A stretch of DNA of 64,000 nucleotides from Streptomyces griseofuscus (GTDB lineage: Bacteria; Actinomycetota; Actinomycetes; Streptomycetales; Streptomycetaceae): assembly GCF_014673495.1 (NCBI RefSeq), contig NZ_CP051006.1, positions 2,542,001 to 2,606,000 of the forward strand. Direction: 5' to 3'. Positions 37,046 through 45,287 of this stretch are shown here, piece after piece. The translations under genes were made by a program, and so were the position numbers. Numbering within the stretch: the first letter of the stretch is position 1; each line of letters starts with the position of its first letter. The notes under the pieces are model-generated. The model had not been told where the DNA came from and ran no database searches. It saw nothing but the letters and a program-made list of their open reading frames with translations.

Positions 37046-37315
37046 GTGACCACCACGGCTTCCCCGCACACTCCCGACTCCGCCGTCGACTGGGTCGTCG
37101 GCTTCATCGCCGAACTGCTCGACGTGTCGCCGGACCAGATCGACCCGGCCACCGAACTGGGGCTGCTCGGCGTCGACTCGGCCACCACGCTGGTCATCTG
37201 CGCCAAGGCCCGCGATGAACTGGGCGTCCCGCTGCGGCCCAAGGAGGTCTTCGACCACTTCACGGCCGACGCCCTCGCCGGCCATCTGGCCGCCCGGCTG
37301 CGGACGGGGGTGTGA
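37046..37315 (+). CDS. free-standing acyl/aryl carrier protein
   Basis: 89 residues, four-helix carrier protein with the phosphopantetheine Ser45 in LLGVDSATT. GTG start six bases after the NRPS stop, and overlapping the next start. It likely carries the acyl or aryl group that the Cy domain condenses with cysteine. No adenylating or acyl-transferring enzyme is encoded next to it, so the loading enzyme is elsewhere or shared. LRPKEVFDHFTADALAGHL is normal carrier helix III-IV sequence. Confidence 0.88.
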   Translation: MTTTASPHTPDSAVDWVVGFIAELLDVSPDQIDPATELGLLGVDSATTLVICAKARDELGVPLRPKEVFDHFTADALAGHLAARLRTGV

Positions 37316-38073
37316 GGCACGTGTCCGACTGGTTGCTCAGCGGCACGCCGCGCGCCGCCGCCTGCGACCTGTACTGCTTTCCGCACGGGGGCGGTACGGC
37401 CGCCGAGTATCTGCGCTGGTCCCGCGATCTGCGCACGGCGCGGGTGCACGCGGTCCAGCTGCCGGGCCGGGTGCCGCGGCTGACCGAGGCCATGCCCGCC
37501 TCGATGCGGGAACTGGTCGAGGCGTTCCTCGCCGAAGTGCCGCTCGCCACCGGCCGGTTCGTCCTCTTCGGGCACAGCCTGGGCGCCCTGTTCGCCTACG
37601 AGGTGACACGCGCCCTGGCCGCCGCCGGACGCCCGCTGCCGGCCCGGCTGGTCGTCTCGGGCTTCCGTGCACCCCATCTGCCGTACCCGGGCGGGCAGTT
37701 GCACCGGCTCCCCGACGACGAGCTGCTGGACGCCGTCGCCGGGCTGCACGGCGGGCTGCCCGAGGAGGTGCTGGCCTCGGCGGAGCTGCGGGAGCTGGCG
37801 GCGGGCGCGCTGCGCGCGGACTACCGGGTGCTGGAGACGTACGTCTGGCAGCCCGGCGATCCGCTGCCGGTGCCGCTCACCGTGTTCGGCGGCGAGGACG
37901 ACCGGATCACGGTGGGGGAACTGGAGGCCTGGGGCGAGCACACCTCGGCCGGGGCGAGCGTCCGCCGCTTTCCGGGCGGCCACTTCTATCTGCGCGAGCG
38001 GCCGGCGCCGGTCCTGCGGGCGCTGGCCGGGGCCCTCGCCTCGGTCCGCGCGGAACGGAGCGCGCCGTGCTGA
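37312..38073 (+). CDS. type II thioesterase
   Basis: 253 residues from the GTG overlapping the ACP stop (GTGA); a GTG at 37321 is also possible. It is an alpha/beta hydrolase with LYCFPHGGGTAAEYLRW, the nucleophile Ser89 in FGHSLGALF, the acid in FGGEDDRITVGE and the His in FPGGHFYLRE. Such enzymes clear stalled acyl groups from carrier proteins or release product. Because the NRPS has no built-in TE, it could release the thiazoline. Confidence 0.9.
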   Translation: MRHVSDWLLSGTPRAAACDLYCFPHGGGTAAEYLRWSRDLRTARVHAVQLPGRVPRLTEAMPASMRELVEAFLAEVPLATGRFVLFGHSLGALFAYEVTRALAAAGRPLPARLVVSGFRAPHLPYPGGQLHRLPDDELLDAVAGLHGGLPEEVLASAELRELAAGALRADYRVLETYVWQPGDPLPVPLTVFGGEDDRITVGELEAWGEHTSAGASVRRFPGGHFYLRERPAPVLRALAGALASVRAERSAPC

Positions 38074-38693
38074 CCTTCGCCGCGGCCTGCCTGGTCCTCA
38101 TCGTGATCCCCGGCCCCGACCAGGCCCTGATGACCCGCAACGCGCTGGCCGAGGGGCGCAGGGCAGGCCTGTTGACCATGCTCGGTGGGGTGCTCGGCCT
38201 CAGCGTCCACGTCTCCGCGGCCTCGCTCGGCATCTCGGCCCTGCTGCTGGCCTCCGCCACCGCCTTCACTGTGCTGAAGGTGGTGGGGGCGACCTATCTG
38301 GTCTGGATGGGCATCGCGACCCTGCGCGGCGCCCGCCGGACCCTGCGGGAGGGCCCGCCGGACGACGGCGCCGAAGGCGCTACGGCGGCCCGGGCGGGCC
38401 GGGGCCGCCGGATGCTGCGGCAGGGGTTCCTGTCCAACGCGCTCAACCCGAAGGTGGCCCTGTTCTTCGTCACCTTCCTCCCGCAGTTCCTGCCCTCCCG
38501 GGGCAGCGTGCTGCCCCACGCCCTGCTGCTGTCCCTCGTGTTCGCGATCCTCTATCTGTGCTGGTTCACCCTGTACGTGATCAGCGTGGACCGCCTCGGC
38601 CGGGTACTGCGCCGGCCACGGGTGCGGGCCCGCATCGAGCAGGTGACGGGGCTGCTGCTGATAGGTTTCGCGGCCCGGCTGGCCTTCCAGTAG
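38067..38693 (+). CDS. LysE/RhtB family exporter
   Basis: 208 residues, six predicted membrane segments. It starts MLTFAAACLVLIVIPGPDQALMTRNAL, which carries the GPxxxL(x) signature of LysE/RhtB amino-acid exporters. Further hydrophobic helices are LLASATAFTVLKVVGATYLVW and LLLSLVFAILYLCWFTLYVIS. Its GTG overlaps the thioesterase stop by seven bases, so it is translationally coupled. It is a good candidate to export the NRPS product, which would then be small and amino-acid-like. Confidence 0.88.
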   Translation: MLTFAAACLVLIVIPGPDQALMTRNALAEGRRAGLLTMLGGVLGLSVHVSAASLGISALLLASATAFTVLKVVGATYLVWMGIATLRGARRTLREGPPDDGAEGATAARAGRGRRMLRQGFLSNALNPKVALFFVTFLPQFLPSRGSVLPHALLLSLVFAILYLCWFTLYVISVDRLGRVLRRPRVRARIEQVTGLLLIGFAARLAFQ

Positions 38694-38764
38694 CCCGAAA
38701 GCCGGGGCGGGTTCACGACGTGTGCGCCGAGCGCGGCGCGCATGTCGGCCCGTCCCGGCACCGA

Positions 38765-38785
38765 CACCGGCGCGAAAAGCCGGTG
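38765..38785 (+). terminator. possible terminator after the NRPS operon
   Basis: A 7-bp stem CACCGGC paired with GCCGGTG around GCGAAAA, 72 bp past the exporter stop. Short, but in the right place to end the NRPS transcript before the DUF6204 gene. Confidence 0.45.
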
Positions 38786-38819
38786 GAGAACCATCCCCCG
38801 GCATGCCTAAGGTCGCGGG

Positions 38820-39179
38820 ATGAACACCCGAACCTTCCGGATCACCGTGCGCGGTGTCTTCGACGGCCTCACCGACGACCAGCGTGCCGTGCTGCTCGCC
38901 GACGCCGCCGCCCATGACGTGCTGCGCGCCGCCTTCACCCCCGAGGGCACCCTGACCTACGACATCGCCGCCCGCCCGGCCTTCGTCTTCCGCTTCTCCG
39001 ACACCGGCGAGAAGGAGGAGGACATCCTGGACGCCACCGAACGCGCCGAGACGGCCGCCGCGACCTGGCTCTCCGAACGCGGCTACGGCTTCAAGAACCT
39101 CCGCTCCTCCGCCGAGGACCTCTCCCAGGCCCCCCTGAGCAAACGCCAGCGCCGGGCGGCACGGTCAGCCGAGGCGTGA
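38820..39179 (+). CDS. DUF6204-type protein
   Basis: 119 residues starting MNTRTFRITVRGVFDGLTD; small soluble alpha/beta protein of unknown role known from streptomycetes. Its C terminus is basic (SKRQRRAARSAEA). AAGG lies upstream of the ATG. Separated from the NRPS operon by 126 bp with a weak hairpin, so probably independent. No function can be inferred. Confidence 0.6.
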   Translation: MNTRTFRITVRGVFDGLTDDQRAVLLADAAAHDVLRAAFTPEGTLTYDIAARPAFVFRFSDTGEKEEDILDATERAETAAATWLSERGYGFKNLRSSAEDLSQAPLSKRQRRAARSAEA

Positions 39180-39206
39180 CTCCTTCGCGTTCATCCACCT
39201 CATAAA

Positions 39207-39244
39207 CTTGACTACTCAAGGAACTCTCAAGGAACACTCAAGGA
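39207..39244 (+). promoter_or_regulatory. candidate MarR operator and CTCAAGGA repeats
   Basis: CTTGA-CTAC-TCAAG (39207-39220) is an inverted repeat of the kind bound by MarR dimers. It overlaps the first of three direct copies of CTCAAGGA starting at 39215, 39226 and 39237, an exact 11-bp period that places them on one face of the helix. It ends about 24 bp before the MarR start codon. Confidence 0.6.
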
Positions 39245-39268
39245 GCTGCTTCCGGATGGACATGGACC

Positions 39269-39709
39269 ATGAGTGACGCCCTGGACACCGCTCTGCGTCT
39301 CGTACGGGCCCAGGCGGCGCTCGTACGGCGGTTCGACGCCCGGCTCGGCGGGCTGCACGGAGTGAGCCTCGCCGACTTCACCCTGCTGCTCCGACTGGGA
39401 CAGGCGCCCGGCGGCCGGATGCGGCGGGTCGATCTCGCCGAGGCGCTGGGGCTGACGGCCTCCGGGGTCACCCGGGCACTGGTTCCCCTGGAGCGGATCG
39501 GACTGGTGACCCGGGAGCCGGACGTCCGGGACGCACGCGTGGCCTATGCGTCGCTGACCGGCACGGGCCGGGCCCGGCTGAAGGAGATGCTGGCCACAGC
39601 CGAGGAGACCGCCGAGGACCTCTTCGCCGCCCCGGCCTGGGGAGAGGAGGAAGTCCCGCTCCTCGCAAGCCTGTTGACCCGACTGGGCGGCACCGGGCCG
39701 CGGACCTGA
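39269..39709 (+). CDS. MarR family transcriptional regulator
   Basis: 146 residues. The winged helix reads GVSLADFTLLLRLGQAPGGRMRRVDLAEALGLTASGVTRALVPLERIGLV in parts, with the wing EPDVRDARVAYASLTGTGR. It probably represses its own promoter through the palindrome and repeats just upstream. No other target gene is evident; the next genes lie behind a TetR with its own promoter region. Confidence 0.87.
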   Translation: MSDALDTALRLVRAQAALVRRFDARLGGLHGVSLADFTLLLRLGQAPGGRMRRVDLAEALGLTASGVTRALVPLERIGLVTREPDVRDARVAYASLTGTGRARLKEMLATAEETAEDLFAAPAWGEEEVPLLASLLTRLGGTGPRT

Positions 39710-39779
39710 GGCGAGGGCGCCGCAAACCAGGTCGCGACCGGCTCACTCCCTTGCATGCTCTATGCCATACACCATAAGT

Positions 39780-39791
39780 TACCAACGGGTA
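39780..39791 (+). promoter_or_regulatory. weak TetR operator candidate
   Basis: TACC-AACG-GGTA, a 12-bp inverted repeat located 48 bp upstream of the TetR GTG start. The surrounding TATGCCATACACCATA also has partial symmetry. Position supports a promoter, but the match is short. Confidence 0.4.
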
Positions 39792-39839
39792 GTCCGCCGG
39801 GGGGGTACCGCGCCCCGGTGTCGGAAAGGTGGTGGGCGG

Positions 39840-40532
39840 GTGGGTCCGCGCAAGAGTGGCAGTCGGGAGCGGAGGGTTCTCAGTGCCGCGGCCCTGCTGC
39901 GCGAGTACGGCGCGGGCGGGACGAGTGTCGACAAGGTGCTCGCGCACAGCGGCGCTCCCCGGGGCTCGGTGTACCACCACTTTCCCGGTGGGCGGGCGCA
40001 GCTCATCGACGAGGCGGTGGCGCACGCCGGGGACTTCGTCGCGGGGCTGATCGACGCCGCCGCGCGGGCGGACGACCCGGTCGCGGCCGTGGACGCGTTC
40101 TTCGCGCTGTGGCGTGAGCAGTTGGTGGGCAGCGACTTCAGGGCGGGCTGTCCGATCGTCGCGGTGGCCGTGGAGGCCAACGGCGAGGCACCCGGTCCCG
40201 CCCGGTCCGCCGCCGCCGTCTTCGGACGCTGGCAGCAGGCGCTCGCCACCCTGTTCGTCCGGCACGGACTGAGCGAGGAACGCGGTCGCAGGCTGGGCGC
40301 CTTCGTCATCGCCGCGGCCGAGGGCGCGGTGGTCATGTGCCGGGCCGAGCGGAGCACCGCGCCGCTGGACGCGGCCGCCGCCGAGATCCACGAACTGCTC
40401 GCCCACGCCCTGCGCCAGAAGGAGTCGTCATGCCCTCACTCGACCGTCAGGACAACGTCTTCGTCCTCGACCTCGGAGACGGAGAGAACCGCTTCCACCC
40501 CGACTGGCTCACCGCCGTCGACACCGCGTTGA
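39840..40532 (+). CDS. TetR family transcriptional regulator
   Basis: 230 residues from a GTG at 39840 (GPRKSGSRERRVL); an upstream ATG at 39762 would cover the likely operator. The HTH is SAAALLREYGAGGTSVDKVLAHSGAPRGSVYHHFPGG in segments, and the C-terminal domain is of the LmrA/YxaF type (DFRAGCPIVAVAVEA). The reading frame extends 103 bp into the following enoyl-CoA hydratase gene, adding a Ser/Thr-rich tail of about 35 residues beyond the usual end at LAHALRQKESS. It likely controls the two downstream fatty-acid-type genes. Confidence 0.82.
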   Translation: MGPRKSGSRERRVLSAAALLREYGAGGTSVDKVLAHSGAPRGSVYHHFPGGRAQLIDEAVAHAGDFVAGLIDAAARADDPVAAVDAFFALWREQLVGSDFRAGCPIVAVAVEANGEAPGPARSAAAVFGRWQQALATLFVRHGLSEERGRRLGAFVIAAAEGAVVMCRAERSTAPLDAAAAEIHELLAHALRQKESSCPHSTVRTTSSSSTSETERTASTPTGSPPSTPR

Positions 40533-41101
40533 CGGAGGTGGAGAAGGCGGAGGGGCCGCGCGCCCTGGTCACCGCCGCCACGGGCAAGTTCTGGTCCAAC
40601 GGGCTCGACCTGGACTGGCTGCTCGCGCACGCCGACCGGCACCAGGAGTACATCGTCTCCGTGCACCAGCTGTTCGCGCGGATGCTGTCGCTGCCGATCG
40701 TCACCGTAGCCGCGCTCCAGGGGCACACCTTCGCCGCCGGCGCGATGCTCTCCCTCACCCACGACCTGCGGGTCATGCGTGCCGACCGCGGCTTCTGGTG
40801 CCTGCCCGAGGCGGACATCGACATCCCCTTCACCCCCGGGATGTCCGCCCTCATCCAGTCCCGGCTCGCGCCCCGGACCGCCCACGAGTCCATGGTCACC
40901 GCCCGCCGCTACGGCGGCCCGGACGCCGCGGCCGCCGGCATCGTGGACCGGGCGGTCGCCGAGGACGCGGTGCTCTCCACCGCCGTCGAGACCGCCCAGG
41001 GCCAGGCGGCCAAGGCCGGCGACACCCTCGGCACCATCAAGAACCGCATGTACGGTGCCGTCCTCGCCGCCCTGCGCGACACCGTGGCCCCGCTGGGCTG
41101 A
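40430..41101 (+). CDS. enoyl-CoA hydratase/isomerase family protein
   Basis: 223 residues, crotonase fold. AAGGAG lies six bases before the ATG. The oxyanion-hole loops are visible in TGKFWSNGLDLDWL and ALQGHTFAAGAMLSLTHDLRV. A short protein of this shape resembles delta3-delta2-enoyl-CoA isomerases. The 5' end overlaps the TetR gene by 103 bp in another frame. Followed by a hotdog thioesterase, suggesting a small acyl-CoA processing unit. Confidence 0.85.
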   Translation: MPSLDRQDNVFVLDLGDGENRFHPDWLTAVDTALTEVEKAEGPRALVTAATGKFWSNGLDLDWLLAHADRHQEYIVSVHQLFARMLSLPIVTVAALQGHTFAAGAMLSLTHDLRVMRADRGFWCLPEADIDIPFTPGMSALIQSRLAPRTAHESMVTARRYGGPDAAAAGIVDRAVAEDAVLSTAVETAQGQAAKAGDTLGTIKNRMYGAVLAALRDTVAPLG

Positions 41102-41200
41102 CCCCCGCAGCCGGCCTCCGCCCCTTCGACCGCTCCACCGCGCGCCCCGGTTCGTCTCGCCCGGGGTGTCCGCGATGACACCAGCCAAGGAGAACCACCC

Positions 41201-41656
41201 ATGACCACCGTCGACTTCGCCGCCATGACCGGCCTCGAACTGATGCGCTGGGTCCAGAGCGAGCGCCCCGCCGACATCCCCTCCATCGGCCGGCTGCTCG
41301 GCATGCGCTTCGACGAGGTCGAGCACGGCCGGGTCGTCGTCTCCCTCGACACCCGCCCCGACTTCGCCAACCCCCTCGGCACCGTCCACGGCGGCATCGC
41401 CGCGACCCTCCTGGACTCCGCCATGGGCTGCGCGGTGCACACCACGCTGCCCGCCGGGGTGGGGTACACCACCCTCGAACTCAAGGTCAACTACATCCGC
41501 GCGGCCCGCACCGACGGACAGACCCTGACGGCCGAGGGCACGGTCATCCACGCCGGCCGCCGCACCGCGACCGCGGAGGGGAAGGTGCTGGACGACCAGG
41601 GCAAGCTGATCGCCCACGCCACCACGACGTGCATCGTCCTCGGAACGGCCGCCTAG
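41201..41656 (+). CDS. PaaI-type hotdog thioesterase
   Basis: 151 residues, hotdog fold. NPLGTVHGGIAATLLDSAMGCAVHTTL is the family signature that carries the catalytic Asn/Asp region. AAGGAG precedes the ATG. It probably hydrolyses an aryl- or acyl-CoA produced by the upstream hydratase pathway. Its stop overlaps the stop of the convergent MazG-like gene by four bases. Confidence 0.88.
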   Translation: MTTVDFAAMTGLELMRWVQSERPADIPSIGRLLGMRFDEVEHGRVVVSLDTRPDFANPLGTVHGGIAATLLDSAMGCAVHTTLPAGVGYTTLELKVNYIRAARTDGQTLTAEGTVIHAGRRTATAEGKVLDDQGKLIAHATTTCIVLGTAA

Positions 41657-42081
41657 GCGCCCGTCTCCACGGCACCGTCCTGCGCCGCCGGTATCCAGCC
41701 CTGGCGGCGCAGGACCGAGGACACGTCCGGTGCCCGGTAGTGCTCGCCCTTGAGGACCTTGCCGTCGGCGCGGCGGCTGATCTGTCCGTCGGGGCCGATC
41801 TTGCTCATGTTGGCGCGGTGGATCTCGGCGATCACCTGGTCCAGGTCGATGCCGTGGACCAGGGCGGTGCCGTACGCCACGTACACCACGTCCGCCAGTT
41901 CGTGCGCCAGCTTGTCCAGCGGGCCCTCGACCGAGACCTCGCCGACCTCGGCGGCCTCCTCGGCGAGCATGTCCCAGCGGTGGGCGGCCAGTTCGGGGGA
42001 GACCTCGGTGGGGGTGCTGCGGGCATCGAGGCCGAAGGCGCGGTGGAACTCACGGACGAGATCGACGGGCGAAGTGCTCAT
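41653..42081 (-). CDS. MazG-like nucleotide pyrophosphohydrolase domain protein
   Basis: 142 residues. All-alpha NTP pyrophosphatase pattern: RWDMLAEEAAEVGE gives the EExxE acidic helix and LAHELADVVYVAYGTAL gives the second ExxD. The phosphoribosyl-ATP diphosphatase and MazG-like families share this. The C-terminal GQISRRADGKVLKGEHYRAPD is typical of the actinobacterial type. It may clean up abnormal nucleotides. Alone on its strand. Confidence 0.82.
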   Translation of the reverse strand: MSTSPVDLVREFHRAFGLDARSTPTEVSPELAAHRWDMLAEEAAEVGEVSVEGPLDKLAHELADVVYVAYGTALVHGIDLDQVIAEIHRANMSKIGPDGQISRRADGKVLKGEHYRAPDVSSVLRRQGWIPAAQDGAVETGA

Positions 42082-42202
42082 GCGGCGACTCTAACGGCCA
42101 CCACTGACAACACCCGCCGCCCGCCGCCCCCCTCCCGGCCCGCGGTCCACCTCACAGCGCCGGCCCTGGTCAGCGTCGTACCCCGCCTGGCAGGATCGCG
42201 GC

Positions 42203-43201
42203 ATGTCCAAGCTGTTCCCCCGCATCGGCAGACGCCGGGCGCTGTCCGTCGCGGTCGCCGGTGTCGTCGTCATCGGTCTGCTGGCGTGGTGGCTGCTGCC
42301 CCTGGGCGAGAAGCCGCCGGGCGGGACGATCGTCTTCAGCACCGGCACGCCCAAGGGGGTGTACCAGGAGTACGGCGAGCGGCTGCGCACCGAGCTGGCC
42401 AAGGACATGCCCGGGCTGAAGGTGAAGCTCCTCAACAGCGCGGGCTCCCAGGAGAACGTGCGGCGGGTGGCGACCGGGAAGGCCGACTTCACCATCGCGG
42501 CGGCCGACGCGGTGCAGACGTACGAGCTCGGGCACGGCAGCGGCGCCGGGAAGCTGCGCGGGGTGGCCCGGCTCTACGACGACTACGTGCATCTCGTCGT
42601 GCGCAGCGACTCGGACATCCACGACATCGACGACCTGCGGCACAAGCGGGTCGCGACCGGGCTGCCCAACTCGGGCGTGAAGCTCATCGCCGACCGGGTG
42701 CTGCGGGCCGCCGGCATCGATCCGCGCACGGACATCACCGCCGCCTCCGACGGCATAGACACCGGACCCGACCGGCTGGAACAGGGCGGGATCGACGCGT
42801 TCTTCTGGTCCGGCGGCCTGCCCACCAAGGGGCTGGTCACGCTGGCGAAGAAGGGCGCCTTCCGGTTCATCCCGATCGACGCCGACCTCGTCACCGAGCT
42901 GCACGCACAGGGCGAGGAGACGCGCTACTACCGGGCCACCAACATGCCCGAGTCGGCGTACCCGGACGTCCAGCACGGCGTTGAGGTGCCGACGATCGCG
43001 GTGTCCAACCTGCTGATGACCCGCGCGGACATGGACCCCCGGCTCACCGAGTGGGTGACCCACACCGTGATCAAGAGCCGCGACGGCATCGGCGCCCATG
43101 TCCACTCCGCCCAGCTCGTCGACCTGCGCACCGCCATCTACACCGATCCCCTCCCGCTCCAGGAGGGCGCCCGGCGCTACTACCGCTCGGTCAAGCCCTG
43201 A
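42203..43201 (+). CDS. TAXI family TRAP-type solute-binding protein
   Basis: 332 residues with one N-terminal membrane anchor (ALSVAVAGVVVIGLLAWWLLPL). The body matches TAXI solute-binding proteins: IVFSTGTPKGVYQEYGERL, SAGSQENVRRVATGKADFTIA and ATGLPNSGVKLIADRVL. No TRAP permease genes are adjacent. Instead it converges on gluK, overlapping its stop region by 11 bp, and lies beside the glutamate transport block. TAXI proteins can bind glutamate or glutamine, so it may feed the GluK sensor; that is inference. Confidence 0.87.
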   Translation: MSKLFPRIGRRRALSVAVAGVVVIGLLAWWLLPLGEKPPGGTIVFSTGTPKGVYQEYGERLRTELAKDMPGLKVKLLNSAGSQENVRRVATGKADFTIAAADAVQTYELGHGSGAGKLRGVARLYDDYVHLVVRSDSDIHDIDDLRHKRVATGLPNSGVKLIADRVLRAAGIDPRTDITAASDGIDTGPDRLEQGGIDAFFWSGGLPTKGLVTLAKKGAFRFIPIDADLVTELHAQGEETRYYRATNMPESAYPDVQHGVEVPTIAVSNLLMTRADMDPRLTEWVTHTVIKSRDGIGAHVHSAQLVDLRTAIYTDPLPLQEGARRYYRSVKP

Positions 43202-44591
43202 ACCTCGGCACCGACACCGTCACCCGCAGCCCCCGCGGCTCGTGCGGGCCGTAGGCTATCGAGCCGCCGCCCGCCTCCAGGAGGGCGCGGGTGATGGACA
43301 GGCCGAGCCCTGACCCCTTGACGTTCTGATGCCGGCCGCTGCGCCAGAAACGGTCGCCCACGCGCGCGAGTTCCTCCTCGGTGAGGCCGGGTCCGGTGTC
43401 GGTGACGACGACCCTGGAGGTGTCCCCCTCGAAGGAGACGGAGACCTCGACGGCGCCTCCCTCGGGGGTGAACTTCACCGCGTTGTCGATCACCGCGTCC
43501 AGCGCGCTGGACAGCGTGATCGGGTCGGCCCAGCCGGTGGTGGCCGGGCAGTCGCCGGTCAGCCGGACCCCCTGGGCCTCGGCGGCCGGCGTCCAGGCGG
43601 CCAGCCGTTCCTCCGCGAGGGCGCCTATGTCGGTCAGGCTCAGATCGGCCTCGGCGTGCTCGGCGAGCGCCAGGTCGAGCAGGTCGTCCAGGACATGAGC
43701 GAGGCGCTTGCCCTCGGTGCGCACCGAGGCGATCTCCTCGTTGTCCTCCGGGAGTTCGAGCGCGAGGAGTTCGATACGCAGCAGCAGCGCGGACAGCGGG
43801 TTGCGCAGCTGATGGGAGGCGTCGGCGACGAAGGCGCGCTGCTGTTCCAGCACTTCCTCGACATGGTCCGCCATCTCGTTGAACGAGTGGGCCAGACGCC
43901 GGAGTTCGGGGGGCCCGCCGGCGGCCGCCACCCGGGACTTCAGACGCCCGGTGGCGATGTCGTGGGTGGTGGCGTCCAGGACCCGGACCGGCCGCAGCAC
44001 CCAGCCGGTCAGCCGTAGCGCCGCGCCGACGGCGAGCAGCATGGCGGCGATCTCACCGGCCCCGATGAGCAGCCAGCCGTGCAGGATCCGCAGCCGCAGC
44101 GGCCCGGTGGGCGAGTCGGTGACGACGACCGCGATCACATCCCCGTCCCGGATCACCGGTGAGGCGACCACCAGCCGGCTGTGCTGCCAGGGCCACGCCT
44201 GCTGGGGGTCGTGGCTGCGCCGGCTGAGCAGCGCCTCGTCGAACGCCTCCCGGACCTCCCCCGACGGCGGTACGAACCAGTCGCCGGGCGCGTTGGCCAT
44301 GGCGGAGCCGTTGCGGTAGAAGACGCCGGCGCGAATGCCGTAGACGTCGTAGTAGCTGTCGAGTTCGCTGCGCAAGGTCTCCCAGCGCTCGTCCGTGCCG
44401 GTGCGCCGGGAGCCGCCGGGGCCCTCGGTGACGAACTGGGCGAGCGCGGCGAAGCGTGCCGTGTCGTCGATCCGGTCGACCACGACCCGCTGTTGCTCGG
44501 AGGCGGCCATGCTGACGGCGAGCGGGACGCCGAGGGCGAGGAGTACGGCCGCCATCAGGACGATGAGCAGCGGCAGCAGCCGTGTGCGCAC
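43191..44591 (-). CDS. gluK: sensor histidine kinase GluK
   Basis: 466 residues. Membrane segments at about 5-27 and 175-197 enclose an extracytoplasmic sensor domain. A HAMP linker (GWVLRPVRVLDATTHDI) is followed by the phosphorylated His in DASHQLRNPLSALLLRIE, and the ATPase has VIDNAVKF, DTGPGLTEEE and GSGLGLSITRALLEAGGG. It is nine bases downstream of gluR. The pair is divergent from gluABCD, matching the GluR-GluK glutamate-sensing system described in S. coelicolor. Confidence 0.88.
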   Translation of the reverse strand: MRTRLLPLLIVLMAAVLLALGVPLAVSMAASEQQRVVVDRIDDTARFAALAQFVTEGPGGSRRTGTDERWETLRSELDSYYDVYGIRAGVFYRNGSAMANAPGDWFVPPSGEVREAFDEALLSRRSHDPQQAWPWQHSRLVVASPVIRDGDVIAVVVTDSPTGPLRLRILHGWLLIGAGEIAAMLLAVGAALRLTGWVLRPVRVLDATTHDIATGRLKSRVAAAGGPPELRRLAHSFNEMADHVEEVLEQQRAFVADASHQLRNPLSALLLRIELLALELPEDNEEIASVRTEGKRLAHVLDDLLDLALAEHAEADLSLTDIGALAEERLAAWTPAAEAQGVRLTGDCPATTGWADPITLSSALDAVIDNAVKFTPEGGAVEVSVSFEGDTSRVVVTDTGPGLTEEELARVGDRFWRSGRHQNVKGSGLGLSITRALLEAGGGSIAYGPHEPRGLRVTVSVPRFRA

Positions 44592-44600
44592 CCGTCCCCG

Positions 44601-45287
44601 CTAGGCGGCCGGGGCGACGAGCCGGTAGCCGACGCCGCGGACGGTCTCGATGAGCGCGGGCAGGCGCAGCTTGGCGCGCAGGGAGGCGACATGCACCTCC
44701 AGGGTGCGTCCGGTGCCCTCCCAACTGGTCTGCCAGACCTCGCTGATGATCTGCTCCCGCCGGAAGACCACACCGGGGCGCTGGGCGAGCAGCGCCAGCA
44801 GGTCGAACTCCTTGCGGGTCAGCTGGACGACGGAGCTGTCCACGCTGACCTGGCGGGTCGGCAGTTCGATCCGCATCGGACCGAGGTGCAGCAGGCTGTC
44901 CGCGGTCTGCGCGGACTCCTCGTGGGCGGTGCGCCGGCTGACGGCGTGGATCCGGGCGAGCAGTTCCCCGGTGTCGTACGGCTTCACCACGTAGTCGTCG
45001 GCGCCCAGGTTGAGCCCGTGGATGCGGGAGCGGACGTCGGAGCGGGCGGTGACCATGATCACGGGGGTGCTGGTGCGTTTGCGGATCTTGCCGCAGACCT
45101 CGTAGCCGTCCTGGTCGGGCAGGCCCAGATCGAGCAGTACCACGCCGAAGCCGTCGCTCTCGGGGACGAGCGCGCGCAGGGCCTCCTCGCCGTTGCGCGC
45201 ATGGGTGACATCGAATCCATGCCTGGTCAGCACGGCGGACAGGGCCGCGGCGACATGGTTGTCGTCCTCGACGAGCAGCAGTCTCAT
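44601..45287 (-). CDS. gluR: response regulator GluR (OmpR family)
   Basis: 228 residues. The receiver has VEDDNHVAAAL, the phospho-Asp in VVLLDLGLPDQDGY and a Lys in VVKPYDTGELLARI. The C-terminal winged helix has LTRKEFDLLALLAQRPGVVFRREQI. It is cotranscribed with gluK and divergent from gluA across 293 bp, so it can act on both promoters from there. Confidence 0.89.
   Translation of the reverse strand: MRLLLVEDDNHVAAALSAVLTRHGFDVTHARNGEEALRALVPESDGFGVVLLDLGLPDQDGYEVCGKIRKRTSTPVIMVTARSDVRSRIHGLNLGADDYVVKPYDTGELLARIHAVSRRTAHEESAQTADSLLHLGPMRIELPTRQVSVDSSVVQLTRKEFDLLALLAQRPGVVFRREQIISEVWQTSWEGTGRTLEVHVASLRAKLRLPALIETVRGVGYRLVAPAA

Noticed and set aside
32513..37285. 1590-codon minus-strand frame opposite the NRPS
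   Set aside because: Same composition effect; the plus strand has all NRPS motifs in order.
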